Source of the DNA: Methylocella sp.
Lineage (GTDB): Bacteria; Pseudomonadota; Alphaproteobacteria; Rhizobiales; Beijerinckiaceae
Direction: 5' to 3'
Length of the DNA: 64,000 nt
Assembly: GCA_037200525.1 (NCBI GenBank)
Contig: JBBCGG010000001.1
Location: 1,840,501 to 1,904,500 of the forward strand
The notes under the pieces were generated by a model. That model was not told the origin of the DNA. It ran no database searches and saw only the letters and a program-made list of their open reading frames with translations. Positions 55,932-64,000 of the stretch are shown here, in pieces (positions within the stretch are counted from its first letter, which is position 1; every line of letters starts with the position of its first letter). Position numbers and translations under genes: made by a program.

Positions 55932-56494
55932 GACGGGGAGTCCGGATGACTATGCGAAGGTGGGCGCCTGCGCCCGCGCGTAAATGCGACAAACCAAAGG
56001 GATAGGTTCAAATCAAGCCTATTCGCAAGCATGAACAACTTTATCGCGTTGGGTGGAGGCGATTGCGAGCCGCGAGCGCGAGGCGATAGCTGGCGGCGGG
56101 CCGGAGCCGCTCGCGCTGCGAGCGATCAGGAGCGACGCGCGAACGCCTTTTCCAAGGTCTCGTCCAATGTCGGCTATGCCGGGGAAACCTCGACCTCGGA
56201 GAAGCGACGGCGGAAACAGCCGGAGCATCGGCGAGGCATCGCCCAAATCCGGGATGCGGATCGAAGCCGAGCCAAAGCTGCGTCACGTCTTTGCAAACAA
56301 TAAGGGTTTGCAAACAATAAGGGCGCACGCCGACGGCCGCCATAAGTCGCCGCCAAACGGCGAATGGCGTTCGCTGCAAAACCGCCTGACCATAAATTGG
56401 TGAACGTCTGGAACCCGCAATTCCTGACCGGCTCGCCGCCGATCAGGCAGGTCCCCTTGCTAATAGTCAGCGAATTTTGAAAAAAAGCCCTTAA
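55932..56494. other. Gene-poor region between ycjX and the phasin gene
   Basis: About 560 bases. Several frames of 60-116 codons are open but none has a recognisable product or good ribosome site, and they overlap in different phases. A 17-base tandem repeat lies at 56290-56323. The ycjX promoter is expected in the left part. Confidence 0.5.
56290..56323. repeat. 17-bp perfect tandem duplication
   Basis: TTTGCAAACAATAAGGG occurs twice in immediate succession. It is AT-richer than its surroundings and contains the palindrome TTTGCAAA in each unit, so it could be a protein-binding site or a slippage product. Confidence 0.7.
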
Positions 56495-56899
56495 TTAATG
56501 TCTGCGAAACTCGTCCGACAAATGCTCGACGCCTGCAGCGGCTTTCCGACTGGCTTCGTCGACTGTATTCACTGCGGCATTGATAGATTTTGACCATGCT
56601 TCCTGGTAAGTCTTGGTCATCTCGATAGGAAGAGCTGCTAAAAGTTCGCTGAATTTCCTCGTATGTCGCGCAATATGCTCGAATGCCTCCCTGACAAAGC
56701 TCGTCTGGATCGCCAGCACCTCTGACATTCCGCGGGCATTGCGCAACTGTTCCATAGTGCTTGTCGCATGCTCTAGCGACTCCCTGGACATTTCCGCGAT
56801 TTCGCTAGCGAAAGCTTGCAGATTCTTAGACGCGGCCGAGACGCTATTTGCCGCTAAACCTGCGGCCTCGGTCGCCCCTCTTGTATCCTGCTCGATCAT
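56495..56899 (-). CDS. Phasin family protein
   Basis: From ATG 56899, preceded by GGGAGA, the protein is 134 residues and almost wholly helical. The phasin pattern is visible in NLQAFASEIAEMSRESLEHATSTMEQLRNARGMSEVLAIQTSFVREAFEHIARHTRKFSELL. Phasins coat polyhydroxyalkanoate granules, indicating carbon storage in this organism. It stands alone downstream of alaS on the same strand. Confidence 0.9.
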   Translation of the reverse strand: MIEQDTRGATEAAGLAANSVSAASKNLQAFASEIAEMSRESLEHATSTMEQLRNARGMSEVLAIQTSFVREAFEHIARHTRKFSELLAALPIEMTKTYQEAWSKSINAAVNTVDEASRKAAAGVEHLSDEFRRH

Positions 56900-57037
56900 T
56901 TTGTTTCTCCCTACGCCGTTTCCCGCCCGCACGCCGCAGGCGGCCTATGGCAATCGTTCAGGCGCAAAGGAGTTGCATATCTCTGGTAAATCCTCTCCAA
57001 TTTGTCGTTCGCAAGCTTGGCTTTGGCGCTCGTCCGA

Positions 57038-59725
57038 TCAGCCAGGGCTTTGAATTTTTCGTAGAGCGTCGCCGATCGCGGCGAGCGCGGCGTCAACGGC
57101 CGCGCTGTCCGGCCCTCCTGCTTGCGCCATGTCGCGACGACCGCCGCCGCCTTTGCCGCCGAGCGCGGCCGCGGCGAGCCGCACCAAAGCGACGGCGTCG
57201 AAACGGTCGGTCAGGTCGGAGGTGACGCCAACCACAATGCCGGCCTTGCCATCCCCGTCGACGCCCGCTATCGCGACGACCCCTGAGCCGATGTTCTGCT
57301 TTGTTTCATCGACGAGCGATTTCAGGTCCTTCAACTCTATCGCCGAGACCGAGCGGCTAAAGAACTTAACGCCGCCGATGTCCTGCAGGGGATTCTCGGC
57401 CGCGCCGCCGCCGCCCATCGCCAATTTCTTGCGCGCGTCGCTCAACTCGCGCTCGAGTTTGCGCCGGTCTTCAATGAGGCTCGCGAGACGTTTGGAGGCG
57501 TCCTCTTCGGGCGCCTTAAGAAGGGCGGCCATGTCTTGCAGATGGCGCGCCTGCGCATTGAGCCGGCGTCGCGCTTCGTCCGCGGTCTTGGCTTCAACCC
57601 GGCGCACGCCGGCGGCGACGGCGCTTTCAGACACGATGCTGATCAGGCCGATGTCGCCGGTGCGCGCGACATGCGTGCCGCCGCAAAGTTCGATCGAAAA
57701 AGCGCGGTTGGAATGTTCGCCGCTCTCGCTCTCGCGATCTTGCGCGTAGCCCATCGAAACAACGCGCACTTCATCGCCATATTTTTCCCCAAAGAGCGCG
57801 CGGGCTCCGGCGCCGATGGCCTCATCCACAGCCATCAGGCGCGTTACGACAGGAGCATTCTCGATGACCACGCGATTGGCGATGTCCTCGATGCGCGCGA
57901 GCTCCTCCGCAGAAATTGGCTTTGGATGTGAAAAGTCAAAGCGCAGGCGATCTTCCGCGACGAGCGAACCCTTTTGCGCGACGTGATCGCCAAGGACCAG
58001 ACGAAGCGCCTCATGCAAAAGATGGGTGGCCGAATGATTGGCTCGGACAGCCGTGCGGCGCCGATGATCGACGGCAAGTTCGAGCGCAAGCCCAAGCCTA
58101 ATTTCACCTTCTTCGACGATCCCTTCATGGACAAAAACGTCGCCAAGTTTCTTTTGCGTGTTGATGACGCGAAAACGCGCCCCGTTGGCGCGCATAAAGC
58201 CGGTGTCGCCGACTTGGCCGCCGGACTCTCCGTAAAACGGCGTCTGGTTGAGAACGATAGAGCCTTTCTCTCCTTCGCGAAGGCGATCGGCTACCGCCCC
58301 ATCCTTGACGACGGCCGCCACAACGCCTTCAGCGCGCTCGGTATCGTAGCCGAGGAAATCAGTCGCTCCGGCTTTCTCTTTGACGGCGAACCAAACGGTC
58401 CCGGTCGCGGCTTCTCCGGACCCTGTCCAAGCCTTTCGCGCTTCCGTGCGCTGGCGCTCCATTGCGATGTTGAAGCCATCGACGTCGACGCCGAGGGCGC
58501 GCGCGCGCAGCGCATCCTGGGTCAAATCCAGGGGAAAGCCATAAGTGTCGTATAATTTGAACGCGACTTGGCCGGGCAAGGAGCCGCCTTGAGGAAGATC
58601 GCGGACGGCCTCGTCCAGAATCGAAAGGCCTCTGGCGAGCGTGTCGAGGAAACGCGTCTCTTCAAGCCGCAATGTTTCGACGATGAGCGGCTCGGCGCGG
58701 AGCAGCTCGGGGTAGGCTTGCCCCATTTCGCGCGACAGAACCGGAACCAGCCGCCACATCAGCGGCTCGCGGGCGCCAAGAAGCTGGGCGTGGCGCATGG
58801 CGCGGCGCATAATGCGGCGCAAGACATAGCCGCGCCCCTCATTCGAGGGAGTGACGCCATCGGCGATCAGGAAGGCGGCGGCGCGCAGATGATCGGCGAT
58901 GACGCGATGACTGGCCTTTTGCGGACCGTCCGGATCGACGCCGGTCGCCGCCGCGACTGCGAGGATCAAGGCGCGCATGAGGTCGATGTCGTAATTCGAC
59001 GTTACGCCTTGGAGCAGCGCGGCTATGCGCTCAAGGCCCATGCCGGTGTCAATCGACGGCCGCGGGAGATCGACGCGCTGATCGGGAGCGATCTGCTCGA
59101 ATTGCATGAAAACAAGGTTCCAGAATTCGAGAAAACGATCGCCATCCTGATCGGCGCTGCCGGGCGGGCCGCCCTGCAGTTTGTCGCCTTGATCGTAAAA
59201 AATTTCCGAGCTGGGGCCACAGGGGCCCGTATCCCCCATCGCCCAGAAATTGTCGGACGTTGAAATGCGAATAATCCTCGAATCAGGAATGCCGGCGATC
59301 TTTTTCCATAAGGAGAAGGCTTCGTCGTCGGTGTGGTAGACCGTGACGAGAAGCCGGTCTTTTGGCAGACCAAATTCCTGTGTGATCAGTTTCCAGGCGA
59401 GCTCGATCGCGAGAGGCTTAAAATAGTCTCCAAAAGAGAAATTGCCGAGCATTTCGAAAAATGTATGGTGCCTTGCAGTATAGCCGACATTATCGAGATC
59501 ATTGTGTTTGCCGCCGGCGCGGACGCATTTTTGCGCGCTCGCGGCGCGCACATAGGGCCGTTTTTCGACGCCCGTGAACAAATTCTTGAATTGAACCATG
59601 CCCGCGTTGGTGAACATGAGAGTCGGGTCGTTCCGCGGCACGAGCGACGCGGACGGGACGATCTCGTGCCCGTTTTTGCTGAAAAAATCGAGGAACCCCG
59701 AGCGGATTTCGTTCACGCCGTTCAT
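57038..59725 (-). CDS. alaS: Alanyl-tRNA synthetase
   Basis: The 895-residue class II synthetase has N-terminal [39 protein letters not shown], the aminoacylation core, the editing domain with [16 protein letters not shown] and [13 protein letters not shown] (zinc ligands), and the C-terminal [13 protein letters not shown]. It lies downstream of recA on the same strand, the usual alphaproteobacterial order. Confidence 0.97.
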   Translation of the reverse strand: MNGVNEIRSGFLDFFSKNGHEIVPSASLVPRNDPTLMFTNAGMVQFKNLFTGVEKRPYVRAASAQKCVRAGGKHNDLDNVGYTARHHTFFEMLGNFSFGDYFKPLAIELAWKLITQEFGLPKDRLLVTVYHTDDEAFSLWKKIAGIPDSRIIRISTSDNFWAMGDTGPCGPSSEIFYDQGDKLQGGPPGSADQDGDRFLEFWNLVFMQFEQIAPDQRVDLPRPSIDTGMGLERIAALLQGVTSNYDIDLMRALILAVAAATGVDPDGPQKASHRVIADHLRAAAFLIADGVTPSNEGRGYVLRRIMRRAMRHAQLLGAREPLMWRLVPVLSREMGQAYPELLRAEPLIVETLRLEETRFLDTLARGLSILDEAVRDLPQGGSLPGQVAFKLYDTYGFPLDLTQDALRARALGVDVDGFNIAMERQRTEARKAWTGSGEAATGTVWFAVKEKAGATDFLGYDTERAEGVVAAVVKDGAVADRLREGEKGSIVLNQTPFYGESGGQVGDTGFMRANGARFRVINTQKKLGDVFVHEGIVEEGEIRLGLALELAVDHRRRTAVRANHSATHLLHEALRLVLGDHVAQKGSLVAEDRLRFDFSHPKPISAEELARIEDIANRVVIENAPVVTRLMAVDEAIGAGARALFGEKYGDEVRVVSMGYAQDRESESGEHSNRAFSIELCGGTHVARTGDIGLISIVSESAVAAGVRRVEAKTADEARRRLNAQARHLQDMAALLKAPEEDASKRLASLIEDRRKLERELSDARKKLAMGGGGAAENPLQDIGGVKFFSRSVSAIELKDLKSLVDETKQNIGSGVVAIAGVDGDGKAGIVVGVTSDLTDRFDAVALVRLAAAALGGKGGGGRRDMAQAGGPDSAAVDAALAAIGDALRKIQSPG

Positions 59726-59930
59726 GTCTTTTCCATCTCATCCATTGGCGCTGAAGCGCAAAGCCGATCCTTTGCTCCCGCATCGAATCGCTGGTTTCAA
59801 CTGCGAGTTCGCGCCGCGTCGCGCGTTTTGAGGGCATGGCTCAATTCAGCGCAAGCCGCCCCCAACGCGAGCGAAAATGAGTGCGGCAAATGCAAAACGC
59901 AAGCGCCGAATGGCGAGCCGGTCCCCCGAG

Positions 59931-61016
59931 CTACTCTCCAGCCTCTTCGTCGGCGGCGTCAGCGACGTCGAGAATTTTATCTGTGATCACGCCGGAGTTT
60001 TCGCGAATGGCGAGCTCGATCTTATCCGCTATCAACGGGTTGGCTTTTAGGAAATTCTTGGAATTCTCGCGGCCTTGGCCGAGGCGTTGGCTGTCATAAG
60101 AGAACCAGGCCCCTGATTTTTCGACGACGCCGGCTTTGACGCCAAGATCGATCAGTTCGCCGATTTTCGATATGCCTTCGCCATACATGATGTCGAATTC
60201 GACCTGCTTGAACGGCGGCGCGACCTTGTTCTTGACGACTTTTACGCGCGTCTGATTGCCGGTGACCTCGTCGTGGTCCTTGATCGAGCCGATGCGGCGG
60301 ATGTCGAGCCGCACGGACGCGTAGAATTTCAATGCATTGCCGCCTGTCGTCGTCTCCGGGCTGCCATACATGACGCCGATTTTCATCCTGATCTGGTTGA
60401 TGAAAATGACCATGGTGTGAGAGCGCGAAATCGATGCGGTGAGCTTGCGCAGAGCTTGGCTCATGAGCCGCGCCTGAAGGCCGGGCTGGCTGTCGCCCAT
60501 CTCGCCTTCGATTTCCGCGCGGGGAGTCAGCGCCGCCACAGAATCGATGACCAGCACATCGACGGCCCCGGAGCGCACCAGCGTGTCGGTGATCTCCAAA
60601 GCCTGTTCGCCGGTATCTGGCTGCGAGACCAGAAGATCCTCGAGGTTGACGCCGAGCTTTCGCGCATAAATCGTATCCAGCGCATGTTCCGCGTCTATGA
60701 AGGCGCAGACGCCGCCCTTCTTCTGGGCTTCGGCGATGACATGCAAAGTCAGGGTCGTCTTTCCGGACGATTCGGGACCGTAGATTTCGACGACTCGTCC
60801 GCGCGGCAGTCCGCCGACGCCGAGGGCGATGTCAAGGCCAAGCGATCCAGTTGGCACCGTCTCGATCTCGACGGCTTTCTGATTCTTGCCGAGCCGCATG
60901 ATCGAGCCTTTGCCAAAGGCGCGTTCAATCTGCGACAGGGCGGCGTCAAGGGCCTTGGTCTTGTCCACGGACGTTCCTTCTACGAGGCGGAGATTCGCTT
61001 GACTCATTTGATTCAT
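59931..61016 (-). CDS. recA: Recombinase A
   Basis: The 361-residue RecA has the P-loop [10 protein letters not shown] (residues 80-89), Walker B-like [13 protein letters not shown]2 loop [30 protein letters not shown] and an acidic C-terminus ([12 protein letters not shown]). It mediates homologous recombination and SOS induction. A LexA-type box lies about 80 bases upstream of the start, consistent with self-regulation through SOS. Confidence 0.98.
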   Translation of the reverse strand: MNQMSQANLRLVEGTSVDKTKALDAALSQIERAFGKGSIMRLGKNQKAVEIETVPTGSLGLDIALGVGGLPRGRVVEIYGPESSGKTTLTLHVIAEAQKKGGVCAFIDAEHALDTIYARKLGVNLEDLLVSQPDTGEQALEITDTLVRSGAVDVLVIDSVAALTPRAEIEGEMGDSQPGLQARLMSQALRKLTASISRSHTMVIFINQIRMKIGVMYGSPETTTGGNALKFYASVRLDIRRIGSIKDHDEVTGNQTRVKVVKNKVAPPFKQVEFDIMYGEGISKIGELIDLGVKAGVVEKSGAWFSYDSQRLGQGRENSKNFLKANPLIADKIELAIRENSGVITDKILDVADAADEEAGE

Positions 61017-61096
61017 CCTTCTGGCACAGCCTTGGCGCGGAGCGCAATGTGATCTGCGTTGCGGTCAAATGTACCTGATTTGTTCTCATTAGCCAA

Positions 61097-61111
61097 GTTC
61101 ATTATTTGTTC
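61097..61111 (-). promoter_or_regulatory. LexA (SOS) box upstream of recA
   Basis: The top strand reads GTTC-ATTATTT-GTTC, an exact GTTC-N7-GTTC direct repeat, the alphaproteobacterial LexA target; in recA's direction it is GAAC-N7-GAAC. A further GTTC occurs at 61082-61085. It lies in the 167-base gap between recA and cckA. Confidence 0.75.
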
Positions 61112-61183
61112 TTAGTTAAGGCGGTGGAAGAATTTTTTCGATCGCAACGAGTAGGGATAGGTAGCGAGACGAGAGCTTCATCT

Positions 61184-63700
61184 TTAACTGCGAGCGGCGC
61201 CTTTGACCGCCTCGATCAATTGCTTCAGGGAAAACGGCTTTGGCAAAAAGGCGAAGTCCTCGCCTTCGGGGAGATTTTTTGCAAAAGCGTCCTCAGCGTA
61301 GCCTGACACAAAAATAACTTTCGCCTTGACGCCGCGTTTGCGCAATTCGCCGAACATGGTCGGGCCGTCCATTTCCGGCATCACCACGTCGGAGACGACG
61401 AGATCGATTTTTCCTTGATTCTGTTCGACGATCTCAAGCGCCTCAACGCCCGACGCCGCCTGCAGCACGCTATAGCCGCGCGAGGCGAGGGCGCGCGCGG
61501 CGAAGGCTCTGACGGCCTCTTCGTCTTCGACAAGCAAGATCGTGCCATGGCCGGTGAGATCGGCGGCGGCCGCCTTCACTGGTTCGACGGGAGGCGGCGC
61601 GTCATTGGCGTCGGCGATATAACGCGGCAGCAGCACCGTGAAGGTCGTTCCTTTGCCGACGACGCTGGCGCAAAAGACATATCCCCCCGTCTGTTTCACA
61701 ATCCCATAGACCATCGAGAGGCCAAGGCCGGTGCCTTTGCCGACCTCTTTGGTCGTAAAAAACGGCTCGAAGATCTTATCTTTCACCGCCGGGGGGATGC
61801 CATGGCCGAAGTCTTCGACTTCGATTGCGACGTAGTCTGCGGCGATGAGCGACTTCTCTTCAAACTCCGGGCATTCGTCCGGCGTCACGTTGCGGGTGCG
61901 CAACAAAATCTTGCCCCCGTCCGGCATGGCGTCGCGCGCGTTGACGATCAAATTTATCATGACTTGTTCAAGCTGATTGATATCGGCTTTGACCAGCCAG
62001 AGATCGCGGCCGTGGCGCAAGTCGAGGTCGATCTTTTCGCCGACTAGCCGGCGCATCAGAATTTGCAGATCGGAGAGAACGTCGCCGAGCTGCAGGATTT
62101 GCGGCCGCAGGGTCTGACGGCGTGAAAAAGCGAGCAGCTGGCGCACCAGCCCGGCGGCGCGATTGGCGTTCTGCTTGATCTGCATGATGTCGCGGAACGA
62201 GGGGTCGGTTGGCCGGTGATTGGCGAGGAGTAGATCCGAATAGCCGATGATCGCGGTCAGGACATTGTTGAAATCATGCGCGACGCCGCCGGCGAGCTGT
62301 CCGATCGCCTGCATTTTCTGCGATTGCGCGAAATTGTGCTGCAATGTGCGTTGCTCGGTCGTGTCGAGAGCGTAGATAGTCGCGCCGCCGCCATCGCGTT
62401 CTTCCGATGCGGAGATGAAGAGGCGAGCCGACCGGTCGCCTTCGCCCTCGAGCCCGGCGTCGACGGGAGCGATGTCGGTTTTCGATTGGGCGGCGGCGGC
62501 CAATGCCGTTTCAAGCGCGCCGCGGTCGCGCTCGAGGATGCCGGCATAGATCGAGCGGCTGGCCCCGCCATCGGCTGACTTCAACGCTTCGGGCATGAGT
62601 CGGGCGAATGCGGCGTTGGAGCGCGTTATGCGTCCGGCGTTGTCGAGACTGGCGATCGCCATCGGCGTCGAGTTGAAAACCCGCGCGAAGCGAACCTCGG
62701 CGGCGCGCAGATCTTCCGCCGGTTCCTCGCCCGGCGCGCGATTGAGAACGAGGGTGCGCGAAGGGCCAGCCGCGCCGTCATGGCCGAAAGCGACGCGATG
62801 GAGCAGGCGAACCGGCAGGCTTTGGCCGTTGCGGCGTTTCAAGTCGATGTCGAATTGCTCGGTGCGAACCTCGCCGGAGCCGCCGGCGATCGAGGCGAGC
62901 AGCGAGGCCCCGTCGCCGGCCACAAAATCGGTCAATTCGAGTCCGCCGGAGCCAACTTGGGCGAGGTCGTAATCGAGCCAGGCCGCAAGGGTCGCGTTCA
63001 TGTAAGACACGCCGCCATTGCGGTCGCAGGAAAAAAAGCCCGCTGGCGCATAATCGAGGAAATCGATGGCGTGCTGCAGCTCCTGAAAGACGTTTTCCTG
63101 CCTCTCGCGTTCCCTGGTTACGTCGGCGACGGTCCAGAGGTTGGCGCGCTTCGTCTTCGCGAAGGGCAGGGGCCGCACCTTGATCTTGTACCAGCCGACG
63201 CGTCCCTCGCCGCTGAGCGGCGGACTTAAACGCACTTCTTCGACGGTCGGCTTGCCATCGCGCGCGGCTTGCGCCAGCCGGTAGATGGCCTCGGAGACGT
63301 CAGGGGCGCCGGAAAAGAGCCGCTCCACCGCGCGCAGATCCGCCGGATTGCGGGCTCCGGACAGATTCATATAGCTTTCATTGGCGTAAATGATCTTGCC
63401 TGCCGCGTCGGTTGCGACCAATCCCTCCGGATTATTGTCGCATACCAGTTTTGTGATGTCGTTCTTTGAGGCTTGGCCGGAAAACTGAAGGATGCCGACG
63501 GCGAAGGCGAAGAGGGCAAAAATGCCGACGATGGCCAGCAGGGCGAGCAAACCCATGACGAGACTTGCCGCCTCATCCTTGGGTAAAAAAGAGAAAATGG
63601 CGGCGGCTGCGCCCAGAAACAGGGCGAAAAGCAAGACCAGAACGGGGCTGCCCGAGCGTTCGGTGCGGTCGACCGCGGCGGAAATCGGCTGGTCGCTCAT
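61184..63700 (-). CDS. cckA: Cell-cycle hybrid histidine kinase CckA
   Basis: CckA controls CtrA phosphorylation in alphaproteobacteria. The 838-residue protein has two membrane helices (about 19-38 and 46-72), PAS-like sensor domains (about 85-195, 210-320 and 335-450), a HisKA domain with phospho-acceptor His475 in GGVAHDFNN, the ATPase domain ([28 protein letters not shown]) and a C-terminal receiver domain with Asp772 in [12 protein letters not shown]. All catalytic residues appear intact. Confidence 0.95.
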   Translation of the reverse strand: MSDQPISAAVDRTERSGSPVLVLLFALFLGAAAAIFSFLPKDEAASLVMGLLALLAIVGIFALFAFAVGILQFSGQASKNDITKLVCDNNPEGLVATDAAGKIIYANESYMNLSGARNPADLRAVERLFSGAPDVSEAIYRLAQAARDGKPTVEEVRLSPPLSGEGRVGWYKIKVRPLPFAKTKRANLWTVADVTRERERQENVFQELQHAIDFLDYAPAGFFSCDRNGGVSYMNATLAAWLDYDLAQVGSGGLELTDFVAGDGASLLASIAGGSGEVRTEQFDIDLKRRNGQSLPVRLLHRVAFGHDGAAGPSRTLVLNRAPGEEPAEDLRAAEVRFARVFNSTPMAIASLDNAGRITRSNAAFARLMPEALKSADGGASRSIYAGILERDRGALETALAAAAQSKTDIAPVDAGLEGEGDRSARLFISASEERDGGGATIYALDTTEQRTLQHNFAQSQKMQAIGQLAGGVAHDFNNVLTAIIGYSDLLLANHRPTDPSFRDIMQIKQNANRAAGLVRQLLAFSRRQTLRPQILQLGDVLSDLQILMRRLVGEKIDLDLRHGRDLWLVKADINQLEQVMINLIVNARDAMPDGGKILLRTRNVTPDECPEFEEKSLIAADYVAIEVEDFGHGIPPAVKDKIFEPFFTTKEVGKGTGLGLSMVYGIVKQTGGYVFCASVVGKGTTFTVLLPRYIADANDAPPPVEPVKAAAADLTGHGTILLVEDEEAVRAFAARALASRGYSVLQAASGVEALEIVEQNQGKIDLVVSDVVMPEMDGPTMFGELRKRGVKAKVIFVSGYAEDAFAKNLPEGEDFAFLPKPFSLKQLIEAVKGAARS

Positions 63701-64000
63701 AAATGTTTATCCGGCGTAAGCGAAGCGTCAATAATGTTCGACGCAAACTGGCAGAACTTAATTGAATTTGTCTTGATCCGCGCGAGTTCGGGCGCAAATC
63801 CCGCAGGATGCCGAGGCTTTGCAGGACGCCAAGGCGAAGACGCGATCAAACGCGTTGCGAATTCCGAACGCCAGAACGCTGTTGGCCCCTGACCGCCTCA
63901 GCGACGATGCGGTCCAAAACCTGGCTTTGCAATCGCATCCTGAAGATTTCCCCCAATAATGGTCTACTGCATGCGCAATCCTTGCGCGAGGCGCCTTGGC
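63701..64000. other. Window end, upstream of cckA, no gene recognised
   Basis: About 300 bases to the window edge. The cckA promoter is expected here. Short frames exist, but none is supportable; a plus-strand ATG near 63970 runs off the end and cannot be judged. Confidence 0.4.

Noticed and set aside
56041-56379. Open frames of 75-116 codons on both strands
   Set aside because: Overlapping phases, no ribosome sites, no recognisable product.

Overview
This is about 64 kb of a GC-rich alphaproteobacterial chromosome, most likely a Hyphomicrobiales (Rhizobiales) member of the Beijerinckiaceae or a related methylotroph-like group. The evidence is the cckA-recA-alaS order, a GTTC-N7-GTTC LexA-type box upstream of recA, a formaldehyde-activating-enzyme (Fae) paralogue, a phasin, the secDF / Mth938 / phytoene-synthase-like cluster and several GAGCAT-type intergenic palindromes. 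The genus call is inference. I see no rRNA, tRNA or CRISPR array.

Layout. 1-9.5 kb is accessory: a YhaN-like ATPase cut by the window edge, a Fae paralogue, a LysR regulator, and a decayed sugar-acid locus. That locus has a twice-frameshifted lacI, remnants of an ABC ATPase and of an unknown gene, an SDR dehydrogenase, otnI, a 31-codon scar of a DUF1537 kinase and a beta-hydroxyacid dehydrogenase. 9.7-18.8 kb is one minus-strand operon for organosulfur use: an FMN reductase, a dimethylsulfone monooxygenase (sfnG) split by an IS5-family element, a five-gene LIV-type ABC transporter and an SfnB-type dehydrogenase. 19-46 kb is mostly housekeeping: dusA, DUF815 ATPase, yajC-secD-secF, two homologues of mitochondrial complex I assembly factors, ileS-lspA, two M16 peptidases, mutL, purD, rsmD, an RluB-type pseudouridine synthase with a very long basic tail, tadA, ispH, miaA, a DUF155 protein and two dehalogenase-family enzymes. 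46.2-49.9 kb is ilvB-ilvN-ilvC behind a promoter and terminator-like leader.

50-53 kb is a second accessory island: an Imm52-like immunity gene overlapping a Tox-REase-5-like toxin tip whose N-terminus has been replaced by insertion-sequence DNA, then two head-to-tail copies of one IS5-family element sharing a TA dinucleotide. 53.2-64 kb returns to core genes: TIGR01620 (YcjF-like), YcjX, a phasin, alaS, recA and cckA.

The most noteworthy observations are the LIV-type transporter inside an sfn operon, the precise IS knockout of sfnG, the IS-capped toxin/immunity cassette, the tandem IS pair in which one base separates a two-frame transposase from a one-frame copy lacking its first catalytic Asp, the kinase scar in the sugar-acid locus, and the Fae paralogue without the family's N-terminal His.
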